DNA of 17,588 nucleotides, taken from the NCBI GenBank assembly GCA_964559275.1, contig CAZLGC010000019.1, forward strand, positions 1 through 17,588, written 5' to 3'. Positions within the stretch are counted from its first letter, which is position 1; every line of letters begins with the position of its first letter. The position numbers and the translations under genes are program-made. Source of the DNA: CAZLGC01 sp964559275. Lineage in GTDB: Bacteria > Patescibacteriota > CALEFQ01. The notes below the pieces were generated by a model. It ran no database searches. It was not told the DNA's origin and saw only the letters and a list, made by a program, of their open reading frames with translations. This document shows positions 5,424-12,348 of the stretch, piece after piece.

Positions 5424-6455
5424 ATGAACATTCTAGCTATTGAAACTTCGTGCGACGAAACTTCCGCTGCCGTAGTCCGAGACGGGCGGAAGGTTTTATC
5501 TAATGTAGTTGCTTCCCAGGCCGAAATCCATTCTCGCTACGGCGGCGTGGTTCCGGAAGTAGCCGCCCGGGCTCACATCGAAACCATAATTCCTGTTGTT
5601 GACCAGGCCTTGCAGAATGCTAAGGTAGATTGGGAGAAAATCGAAGCTATTGCCGTCGTCGAAGGAGCCGGTCTACTACCTTCACTTCTCACCGGTGTGG
5701 CTACGGCCAAATCACTGGCGCTGTCGCTGCCCAAACCGCTGATACCGGTCAGCCATATTATTGGTCATGTCTACGCCAATTGGATCGGGCGCGCCGAAGA
5801 TGAAATCAAGTTCCCTGTCCTGGCCCTGGTTGTGTCCGGCGGCCATACGGATCTGCATCTGATGGCCGGGCATCTGCAGTTCCAGCGTCTGGGTGGAACT
5901 CTGGATGATGCTTCTGGCGAAGCTTTTGACAAAGTTGCTAAGCTACTTGATCTCGGTTATCCCGGCGGGCCGGTTATTTCCGAACGGGCGGAGCAGGGCA
6001 ATGCCAAGGCTTATGATTTCCCGCGCGGAATGATTGACGAAGAAAATTACGATTTCAGTTTCTCCGGTCTCAAAACGGCTGTCATTTACAAAGTCCGCGA
6101 GCTCGAAAAGAAGTCTCCTTTGACAGATCAACAAATTAACGATATTTGCGCTTCTTTCCAGCAGGCAGTTGTCGATGTGCTGGTGGCCAAGACAGTTGCC
6201 GCGGCCAAGGAACACCAAGCGCAAAGCGTGCTGCTGGCGGGGGGAGTGGCGGCCAACAAGCTGCTGCGTGAAACCATGGCTAAGGAAGTCAGCCAGCTCG
6301 GGCAAGTTTCATATTACCAGCCGGAGCTCAGCTATTGCCTGGACAATGCCGCTATGGCTGGCACTGCCGCCTGGTACCTCCAAAAATATAATTCTGACCA
6401 AGCAGCTGCCTGGGATCAAGTTGAAGCTCGCCCGGGCCTGCGTATCAAATCATGA
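5424..6455 (+). CDS. tsaD: tRNA N6-adenosine threonylcarbamoyltransferase TsaD
   Basis: The 343-residue protein has the full length and order of TsaD/Kae1 (ASKHA fold). It starts MNILAIETSCDETS, carries the metal-binding HIIGH at 111-115 (His111, His115), SGGHT at 138-142, SFQQAVVD at 244-251, GGVAANKLLR at 273-282 and the CLDNAAM segment with metal ligand Asp307. TsaD transfers the threonylcarbamoyl group from TC-AMP to A37 of ANN-decoding tRNAs (t6A), working with TsaB and TsaE; tsaE is in this window at 11843. The ATG sits directly at the predicted transcription start. The stop overlaps the TPR gene start by 4 nt (ATGA), so the two are translationally coupled. No key residue is missing. 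Confidence 0.97.
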   Translation: MNILAIETSCDETSAAVVRDGRKVLSNVVASQAEIHSRYGGVVPEVAARAHIETIIPVVDQALQNAKVDWEKIEAIAVVEGAGLLPSLLTGVATAKSLALSLPKPLIPVSHIIGHVYANWIGRAEDEIKFPVLALVVSGGHTDLHLMAGHLQFQRLGGTLDDASGEAFDKVAKLLDLGYPGGPVISERAEQGNAKAYDFPRGMIDEENYDFSFSGLKTAVIYKVRELEKKSPLTDQQINDICASFQQAVVDVLVAKTVAAAKEHQAQSVLLAGGVAANKLLRETMAKEVSQLGQVSYYQPELSYCLDNAAMAGTAAWYLQKYNSDQAAAWDQVEARPGLRIKS

Positions 6456-7912
6456 AGATAAATTTTCAAAAAATACCGCGTTGGTTGCAAATAGTTATCG
6501 TTGCTGTGGTTATCATAGCCGCGGTTATTTTGGTTCTTAAATTCGGCGGCTGGTTTGATAAAGTAGCTGCGATTTACGTGGCCCAGGGCGATGCCGCTTT
6601 GTCTGAACGGGACTATTCCCAGGCGATGGAAAGATATGCCTACGCTTTGTCGCTGCAGCACCTGGATGGAAATGTCGCCTATGAAGCCTACTTGAAGCGC
6701 GGCCAAATTCTGCTGGCCAAGCGCAACTACGAGCAGGCCCTCGAGGAATTGGATAAAGCGACTCACTTACGTAAGCGGCGCCCCGAAGCCTATTTCTTGC
6801 TTGGCCAGGCTGAACAGGCAGTCTTTGACTATGATAATGCCGTGCTGACTCTGGAAAAAGCAGTTAAATATGATTCTGACAAGCCGGAATACCTGGTGGA
6901 ACTGGCCAAAGCAATTTTCCGCCAGGGACAAGAAGTCAGCCGGGCCGATGATCTTCTCCAGCAAGCGATTAACTTAGATAGCGAATTGCAGGCCGCCTAT
7001 TTTTACCGCGCGCTAGTAGTTATGGAAGATAATCCCGAGGAGGCCAGGCAGTTAATCGCTCAGGCACTGGATCTTTCCGGTAACCTGACCTATCAGGTAC
7101 AAAGCGCCCACGAACGTATCCTGGATTACCAGCAGAGAATAGCTGAGCGTTCCGATGAGGAAGAATCACAATCATATCGCAAAGTGCTGACCGGCTGGAC
7201 ATATGCCAATGTTAACGAAGCCGCGGCCGCCGAGCGGATGGCTGACGAAGCGCTGGAAATAACTCCCGATTACCGCGACGCTTGGCAGCTAAAAGGCTGG
7301 GCTCAGATTGAGCGCGGGGATTATACTGGAGCAATTACGTCTTTGACGGAAGCTTACAATATAGATTCTACGTCCGGTCAGACGCAGTATCTTTTTGCGC
7401 TGGCGGAGAGCGGCTTGGGCAAGACTGATGCCGCTCTGGAGTCTTTCGCTAAAGCTCTGACACTTGGTTATGACCAGCGTCGCCTTCGCCTGGATTACGC
7501 CGACCTGCTGCTGACCAGCGGTGACAAATCCGGCGCCGAGAAACAAATCCGAGCCGCTTACAAGCAAAATCGCCAGGATACGGAAGTTGTTCGCGACTTA
7601 ATCTGGTTTCTGGGCGCGGAACAAGTCGGCAACGACGAAGAAATTGTCGCAATCGCCGTCAGGTTGAACAAAGAATTAGACAATGCCGAGAGTGAATCCT
7701 TGCTGGCTCTGGCGTACCTGCTTAGCGGCGATGATGAGAAAGCCGCCGATTTATCCGATAGCATTATTGCGCGCGAACCGAGTCAGGCCTTGGCCTATTA
7801 TGTCCGCGGCCGGGCCCGCGGCGACGGTGCTGACCTCGTCAAAGCTGTTGATGTTGACTTCGAAGGTACAATCGGAGCCTGGGCCTCGGCTGAGCTGACC
7901 CAAACAGATTAA
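6452..7912 (+). CDS. Membrane-anchored TPR-repeat protein, 486 aa
   Basis: A short basic N-terminus and a transmembrane helix at about residues 11-31 precede a chain of tetratricopeptide-type helix pairs, from about residue 38 to the C-terminus. The clearest units are near 80-106 (ILLAKRNYEQALEELDKA), 111-143 (FLLGQAEQAVFDYDNAVL) and 270-305 (KGWAQIERGDYTGAITSL). TPR arrays are scaffolds for protein binding; the topology suggests a large extracytoplasmic domain held at the membrane. No enzyme motif is seen. The gene overlaps tsaD by 4 nt and has no SD, so it probably depends on coupling with tsaD. A strong terminator follows. A specific partner cannot be named. Confidence 0.88.
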   Translation: MKINFQKIPRWLQIVIVAVVIIAAVILVLKFGGWFDKVAAIYVAQGDAALSERDYSQAMERYAYALSLQHLDGNVAYEAYLKRGQILLAKRNYEQALEELDKATHLRKRRPEAYFLLGQAEQAVFDYDNAVLTLEKAVKYDSDKPEYLVELAKAIFRQGQEVSRADDLLQQAINLDSELQAAYFYRALVVMEDNPEEARQLIAQALDLSGNLTYQVQSAHERILDYQQRIAERSDEEESQSYRKVLTGWTYANVNEAAAAERMADEALEITPDYRDAWQLKGWAQIERGDYTGAITSLTEAYNIDSTSGQTQYLFALAESGLGKTDAALESFAKALTLGYDQRRLRLDYADLLLTSGDKSGAEKQIRAAYKQNRQDTEVVRDLIWFLGAEQVGNDEEIVAIAVRLNKELDNAESESLLALAYLLSGDDEKAADLSDSIIAREPSQALAYYVRGRARGDGADLVKAVDVDFEGTIGAWASAELTQTD

Positions 7913-7915
7913 TAT

Positions 7916-7950
7916 AAAAAACAGTCCCGCTGCAACGAGACTGTTTTTTT
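7916..7950. terminator. Bidirectional terminator between convergent genes
   Basis: A perfect 11-bp stem (7916-7926 with 7939-7949) has an A run on its left and a T run on its right. It can therefore stop both the plus-strand TPR gene and the minus-strand PilB-like gene, which end 3 nt before it and 6 nt after it. Confidence 0.9.
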
Positions 7951-7955
7951 ATTTT

Positions 7956-9605
7956 CTAGGTAACGCGATCGACTTCATTAACGTCAGTAATACCTTCCAC
8001 GACTTTATATATTCCATCCTGGGCCATGGTTGTCATCCCTCCGGCTACCGCAGTTTCAAAAATCTCCGCGGTGGTAGCCGCGGCCATAATCAGTTTTTCC
8101 ATGTCCTTGCCGATGGTAAACAGTTCATAAATTCCGATGCGGCCTTTGTAGCCGGTGCCATTACATTTTTCGCAACCTTTGCCTGCCTGGTATAGTTTGT
8201 CGTATTCTGGCAGGGTGGCAGTAGTTCCCGGGATTTCGAACATCTTGCGGACCCGCTCTCTTTCCTTTTCGTCCGGAACATATTCCTCGCGGCAATTTTC
8301 ACACAGGCGCCGCACCAGTCGCTGGGCAATTACGGCATTTATGGCGGGAGCGATTACGAACGGCCGCGCGCCCATGTCGATCAAACGGGGGATAACGCCG
8401 GAGGAGTCGTTGGTATGCAGGGTGGAGAAAACCAGGTGTCCGGTCAGGGCGGCATTCAATGCGGTTTCAGCAGTTTCCAGATCGCGAATCTCACCGACCA
8501 TAACCACGTCCGGGTCCTGGCGCAGGATAGAGCGCAGGCCGGCAGCAAAATCCAGCCCCTTTTCCTTTTCCACCTGGGTTTGGGAGATCCCCTCCAGCCG
8601 ATACTCAATCGGATTTTCCAGCGTAATAATCTTTATCTCCGGCGTTTTAATTTGGTTCAGGAAGGAATATAATGTGGTCGTCTTACCGGAACCGGTCGGG
8701 CCGGTTGTCAGAATCATGCCGTTCGGTTTGGCGATTTCTTCCTTAATCTTTTCATAATCGCGAGGAGCAAAGCCAAGGTCGTCCAGCTTTAGGTTAGTAG
8801 CGCCCATACCGAGCAGGCGCAGAACCGCTGACTCGCCGTAGCCGGAGGGCAGGATGGAGACACGAACGTCAATTTGCCGGTCGCCGAGAGTGATGGTAAA
8901 GCGGCCGTCCTGGGGAACGTCAATCACGTTTAGTTTCAGCTTAGACAATAATTTGATGCGACTGATGATTGGCTGCTGAGAGTCTTTTGGTAACTTGGCA
9001 ACATCCTGCAGCACGCCGTCGATACGGTAGCGCAATTTCAGATCTTTGTCTCCTGGTTCAATATGGATATCAGAGGCGCTGGTCTGAACCGCCCCAGCAA
9101 TTATAACGTCTAAGACTTTTGTTATAGATATCTTTTTTATTTTCTTTTCCAGCTCCTGTAAATCCTTGATTTCCGCAGCGGCGCTGCTTAGCTCTTCCTT
9201 GGTTAGCTCTACTTTGATCTGCTTTTCTCTCTTTTTTTCCTTGCGGACGCGGTCATAAACCAAGAGTCCTTCCTGGAAACTGCTTTTTGAAATAAGGAAT
9301 ATCTTGGAAGAATATTGTTTCTCTTTTAATTTTTTGAGAAGTTCCTGGAATTCTTTGGAGGAAGGATTGACAGCTCCGATTTGCAGGACTCTTTTCCTCT
9401 CGTTGAAAATTATCGCCTGGGCGGCTTCGGCATCCGGCTTCTTCAGAATCCCGACCGTTTCTGGGCTCAGCGGAAAACCGTGCAGATTGAAATAATTCAT
9501 CTGATTATTCTTGGCTTTGCGCTGTACCGCTTTTTCTTCCATTTCCCGGGTAACGTCTTTGACACTGTGAATATTGGAATGTGGTTTTAGATCTTCTTCT
9601 GGCAT
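7956..9605 (-). CDS. pilB: PilB/GspE-family type IV pilus assembly ATPase
   Basis: The 549-residue protein is a full-length secretion/pilus-extension ATPase. A divergent N-terminal domain (to about 155) with charged helices is followed by QTSASDIHIEP (174-184), Walker A GPTGSGKTTT (302-311), an Asp-box region ITLENPIEY (328-336) with Asn where Asp is more usual, Walker B in DPDVVMVGEIRD (364-375), the His box GHLVFSTLHTND (389-400), and a zinc site made of Cys435/Cys438 and Cys478/Cys481. It would power pilin polymerisation at the inner membrane together with PilC and PilM/N/O, none of which is in this window. The start at 9605 has no SD. It lies 55 nt downstream of the DHH-family gene on the same strand, with a likely promoter in the gap. 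PilB and GspE cannot be separated without context. Confidence 0.93.
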   Translation of the reverse strand: MPEEDLKPHSNIHSVKDVTREMEEKAVQRKAKNNQMNYFNLHGFPLSPETVGILKKPDAEAAQAIIFNERKRVLQIGAVNPSSKEFQELLKKLKEKQYSSKIFLISKSSFQEGLLVYDRVRKEKKREKQIKVELTKEELSSAAAEIKDLQELEKKIKKISITKVLDVIIAGAVQTSASDIHIEPGDKDLKLRYRIDGVLQDVAKLPKDSQQPIISRIKLLSKLKLNVIDVPQDGRFTITLGDRQIDVRVSILPSGYGESAVLRLLGMGATNLKLDDLGFAPRDYEKIKEEIAKPNGMILTTGPTGSGKTTTLYSFLNQIKTPEIKIITLENPIEYRLEGISQTQVEKEKGLDFAAGLRSILRQDPDVVMVGEIRDLETAETALNAALTGHLVFSTLHTNDSSGVIPRLIDMGARPFVIAPAINAVIAQRLVRRLCENCREEYVPDEKERERVRKMFEIPGTTATLPEYDKLYQAGKGCEKCNGTGYKGRIGIYELFTIGKDMEKLIMAAATTAEIFETAVAGGMTTMAQDGIYKVVEGITDVNEVDRVT

Positions 9606-9613
9606 ATAAAAAA

Positions 9614-9637
9614 ATAATGGTTTCCACCATTATTATA
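9614..9637 (-). promoter_or_regulatory. Putative pilB promoter with overlapping dyad
   Basis: On the minus strand TATAAT (9637-9632) lies 26 nt upstream of the pilB-like ATG; the -35 region is poor. An 8-bp perfect dyad (9614-9621 with 9626-9633, loop GGAA on the minus strand) touches the -10 box and covers the likely start site, a place where a repressor or an RNA hairpin could act. Confidence 0.45.
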
Positions 9638-9660
9638 GCAAAAAATTATGTTTTGTGCAC

Positions 9661-10815
9661 CTAGTCCTGGTCCGGCTTCGTTTTGCCGCTGCGGCAAGCT
9701 CGCAGCGTGTCGATAACTTCCTTTTCAACTTCGATCAAGTTGTCTTTGGCAAACTCAAATGTTGCCGATCTTTCGTTTCCGCTGCCGTCAAACAGATTAG
9801 CCAACTTAGCTGCGCTTTCGTTCTTGGTGGTGTAGATCAAGCCCTTAATTTTTCCTGGCGCGGTGCGGGCCAGTATCAAGATCACTTCTGCCTCCGGGGA
9901 GGTACTAATCAGCTCCTCCGCCACGCCGCTGAGCTCCCGGGGGCTGGAGGCGGTTTTCTGGAAATCCGGCAGGTCCGCCAGTGTCCAGACCAACCTAAAT
10001 TTCTTGTCTTGCTTGATGCGAGCCAGGAGTCGTCCCCAGAGCTTCAGGGTTGCCAACTCTTTGGTCCGATAAAGGTTCTGTACAATCTTTTGCTGGTCGG
10101 CACCGGCGTTGATTAGCTCGGCAGCAATCTGGAGAGACTTGGGTGTAGTCTGTTGGTTCTGAAAACTATCGGTGTCAGCAATAATCCCAGTCAGCAGACA
10201 GGTTGCGATATCCTCGTCGATTAAGTTGCTGCCCCAGTCCTTGGTCAGTTCATATAAAATTTCAGCGGTAGATGTTGCGGTTAAGTCTACCAGGTTGATG
10301 TTGCCGTAGTTTTCATTGTCAGCCCGATGATCTATGTTTATAACCGGGGTTTCGTAGAAGAAGTCTGTATTCTCTTCGTAGAGTCTTCCCATGTAAGCGA
10401 AGTCAGCACAATTCAGCGCAATTATCAGATCATACTTGGGCTTGGCTGGAGAGGCGCTGACATCTTTCTCGCCAAATTTGCCTTGCTTGGGTTCGATGTA
10501 GATGTTAAGCTTGTTGCCTTCAATCTTATAACTAAATTCACCGACCTGCGTGTTCGAGATGTCCAAAGAAATTATGAAATCCTTGGTGCTGGCCAGTTCA
10601 TTTGTTATCTGGTGAAAGTAGGGAAGAAATTTGTACAAAATGTTCGGAGTGCCGTGTGATACTACCGTTACGTCTTTCTCCATCTTGTTCAATATCAAAT
10701 AAAGAGCCAGCATACTCCCCAAAGAATCACCGCTCGGATCACGCTTGGTAATAATCAGAATACGCTTGCTCTTATTGATGTTGTCTCGGATTTGTTCCCG
10801 GTCGTTTAACGCCAT
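9661..10815 (-). CDS. DHH-family phosphoesterase-like protein, altered motifs
   Basis: The 384-residue length and order match NrnA-like DHH/DHHA1 proteins, which cleave short oligonucleotides, pAp or cyclic dinucleotides with two Mn ions. Recognisable blocks are RDPSGDSLGSMLAL (25-38), ALNCADFAYMGRL (133-145), NIDHRADN (160-167), GIIADTDSF (210-218) and a C-terminal DHHA1-like part with DGSGNERS (343-350). Several family residues differ: DHH is DHR (162-164), the Asp of the second block appears as Asn135, and the GGGH nucleotide-binding motif of DHHA1 is GSGN. Asp26, Asp30 and Asp214 remain. It may be a divergent enzyme or a binding pseudoenzyme. The start at 10815 has only a distant GGGAAG (14 nt away). 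The pilB-like gene follows on the same strand. Confidence 0.85.
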   Translation of the reverse strand: MALNDREQIRDNINKSKRILIITKRDPSGDSLGSMLALYLILNKMEKDVTVVSHGTPNILYKFLPYFHQITNELASTKDFIISLDISNTQVGEFSYKIEGNKLNIYIEPKQGKFGEKDVSASPAKPKYDLIIALNCADFAYMGRLYEENTDFFYETPVINIDHRADNENYGNINLVDLTATSTAEILYELTKDWGSNLIDEDIATCLLTGIIADTDSFQNQQTTPKSLQIAAELINAGADQQKIVQNLYRTKELATLKLWGRLLARIKQDKKFRLVWTLADLPDFQKTASSPRELSGVAEELISTSPEAEVILILARTAPGKIKGLIYTTKNESAAKLANLFDGSGNERSATFEFAKDNLIEVEKEVIDTLRACRSGKTKPDQD

Positions 10816-10860
10816 AGCAGAAATTAAGACTTCCCTTAATAATATGCGATTAAAAAAAGC

Positions 10861-10889
10861 GTGTCAATGAGGAAAAAGATGGTGTAAAA
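10861..10889 (+). promoter_or_regulatory. Weak candidate promoter for uppP-tsaE
   Basis: TAAAAT (10884-10889) lies 17 nt after GTGTCA (10861-10866), four of six consensus bases. It is the best candidate found between the divergent DHH and uppP genes. Confidence 0.35.
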
Positions 10890-10902
10890 TAGAGAAATAG
10901 AT

Positions 10903-10967
10903 GAATACAGAAATATGGAATAGGTGAAATTCATTCTCCTCTCTATTCCTGTATTCCTATATTCCAT
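10903..10967 (+). repeat. Tandem 8-mer and inverted repeats in the uppP leader
   Basis: Three tandem units TATTCCTG, TATTCCTA and TATTCCAT run from 10944 to 10967. GAATACA (10903-10909) and GGAATAG (10917-10923) upstream are their inverted complements, pairing with 10950-10956 and 10943-10949. This can fold as a bulged hairpin ending 8 nt before the uppP ATG, or serve as repeated protein-binding sites. Confidence 0.55.
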
Positions 10968-10974
10968 TCTCAAT

Positions 10975-11841
10975 ATGCCACTAATCCAAGCCTTAGTTCT
11001 GGGTCTCATCCAGGGCCTAACCGAATTTATCCCGGTTTCCAGTTCTGGTCATTTGGTATTGGTCCGGGAGCTTTTTGGTTGGGAAGATCTGGGTGTTGCC
11101 TTTGATACTATTTTGCATCTGGGAACTCTACTGGCTGTAGTTGTTTACTTTTGGTCAACTTGGAAAAAAGTATTCCGCACTCTGGGCGTTATTGTTGCCA
11201 GCCTCTTCAAGCCCGAGCTCAGGCAAAGCCTGGACAAGGAAGACGTCTTTTTGCTGGGAGCGCTGGTAATCGGCACCATCCCAGCCGTGGTTACAGGTTA
11301 CTTTTTGGGAAGCTGGATCGACGATACCTTCCGCAGCTTGGCCTGGGTGACTGTATTTTTGATGGCGACCGGGATTCTATTTATCATAGTCGAGCGCGCC
11401 CGGCGTTACTTCAAGCGGCGGGAGGAGGAACGCGGTCAACCGGAATTTGGTACCACCAAGTTTGCCCATCTAGGCTGGTGGAAAGTTCTATTTATCGGCT
11501 GTATGCAGGCGGTAGCACTGCTTCCGGGTATTTCTCGCTCCGGCACAACCATTGCCGGGGGTGTCTTTTCCGGGCTGAATCGCGAGGCAGCAGCCAGATT
11601 TGCTTTCCTGTTATCTTTTCCGGTAATTCTAGCGGCGGGGATAGTTGGCATCAGCCAAATTGCCGGGGACGGGGTGGAGAAAATCGGCTGGGGGTCATTG
11701 ATTATTGGCTTTGTCGTCTCGGCCGTTTCGGGTTACTTTGCAGTCCGTCTGATGCTTAAGTATCTGCGCACTAAAAAGCTATACATCTTTTCAATTTATC
11801 TTTTTGTACTGGCGATAATAATATTCATCTTAGGCAGTTAG
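10975..11841 (+). CDS. uppP: Undecaprenyl-diphosphatase UppP (BacA)
   Basis: The 288-residue protein is a polytopic membrane protein of family length with both catalytic motifs: LTEFIPVSSSGH (15-26; Glu17, the Ser cluster, His26) and LLPGISRSGTT (182-192; Arg188). UppP removes a phosphate from undecaprenyl diphosphate at the membrane, recycling the lipid carrier for peptidoglycan and surface polysaccharide; it also confers bacitracin tolerance. I chose the ATG at 10975 because MPLIQALVLGLIQGLTEF aligns with the family N-terminus. A GTG at 10924 would add 17 hydrophobic residues encoded by the repeat region. No SD is present at either start. tsaE begins 1 nt after the stop, so the two form an operon. 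Confidence 0.95.
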   Translation: MPLIQALVLGLIQGLTEFIPVSSSGHLVLVRELFGWEDLGVAFDTILHLGTLLAVVVYFWSTWKKVFRTLGVIVASLFKPELRQSLDKEDVFLLGALVIGTIPAVVTGYFLGSWIDDTFRSLAWVTVFLMATGILFIIVERARRYFKRREEERGQPEFGTTKFAHLGWWKVLFIGCMQAVALLPGISRSGTTIAGGVFSGLNREAAARFAFLLSFPVILAAGIVGISQIAGDGVEKIGWGSLIIGFVVSAVSGYFAVRLMLKYLRTKKLYIFSIYLFVLAIIIFILGS

Positions 11842-11842
11842 T

Positions 11843-12289
11843 ATGGCTGATACCATCGTTTCCAAATCAGCAACGGAAACGGAAAAAATAGGTGGAAAGT
11901 TAGCCCGGGAAATCAGTCCCGGCAACGTTATTGCTCTCACCGGAGATCTAGGCGGAGGCAAGACTACTTTTACGAAAGGATTAGCTCGAGGTCTGGGAAT
12001 CAGCGAACCGATTACCAGCCCGACTTTTATGTTAGAGAGAGTTTTCGCGACAGAAAGTCAACCTGAAATTAAATATCTTCGGCACTACGATGCTTACCGT
12101 CTGGAAAATGGCAAGGAGCTGGCTGATATAGGTTTTTTGGATGCTGTTGAAGGCGGGGACAGTGTAGCTGTAGTCGAATGGGCGGATAGGGTTAAGGAAG
12201 TTCTGCCAGCGAGCACTATTTGGGTAAATTTTAGTTTTGTTGACGATAATACTCGCCAACTGGAAATTAACAAACCTGTTCGCAAATAG
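11843..12289 (+). CDS. tsaE: tRNA t6A biosynthesis ATPase TsaE
   Basis: The 148-residue protein carries Walker A in GDLGGGKTTF (34-43), the switch-like TSPTF (58-62), HYDAYRL (81-87) and VEWADR (111-116), all typical for TsaE. TsaE binds and hydrolyses ATP in the TsaB-TsaD-TsaE complex to reset TsaD during synthesis of t6A37 in tRNA. Length is normal. It starts 1 nt after the uppP stop with no clear SD, so translation is probably coupled to uppP. tsaD lies 5.4 kb upstream in a separate operon; tsaB is not seen. Confidence 0.95.
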   Translation: MADTIVSKSATETEKIGGKLAREISPGNVIALTGDLGGGKTTFTKGLARGLGISEPITSPTFMLERVFATESQPEIKYLRHYDAYRLENGKELADIGFLDAVEGGDSVAVVEWADRVKEVLPASTIWVNFSFVDDNTRQLEINKPVRK

Positions 12290-12296
12290 GATTTTG

Positions 12297-12309
12297 TGTT
12301 ATAATTATA
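12297..12309 (+). promoter_or_regulatory. Extended -10 promoter of the 766-aa surface protein gene
   Basis: TGTTATAATTATA holds TATAAT (12300-12305) preceded by TGT, a typical extended -10; no good -35 is seen. The same 13 bases recur at 14715-14727. The leader can fold 12310-12320 with 12337-12346 just before the GTG start. Confidence 0.7.
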
Positions 12310-12348
12310 ACGTGAAGATCGGACCCGTTCGTTCTTGATTTTACGTTA

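Noticed and set aside
10924..10974. GTG start for UppP
   Set aside because: It would translate the repeat region; the family N-terminus begins at the ATG at 10975.
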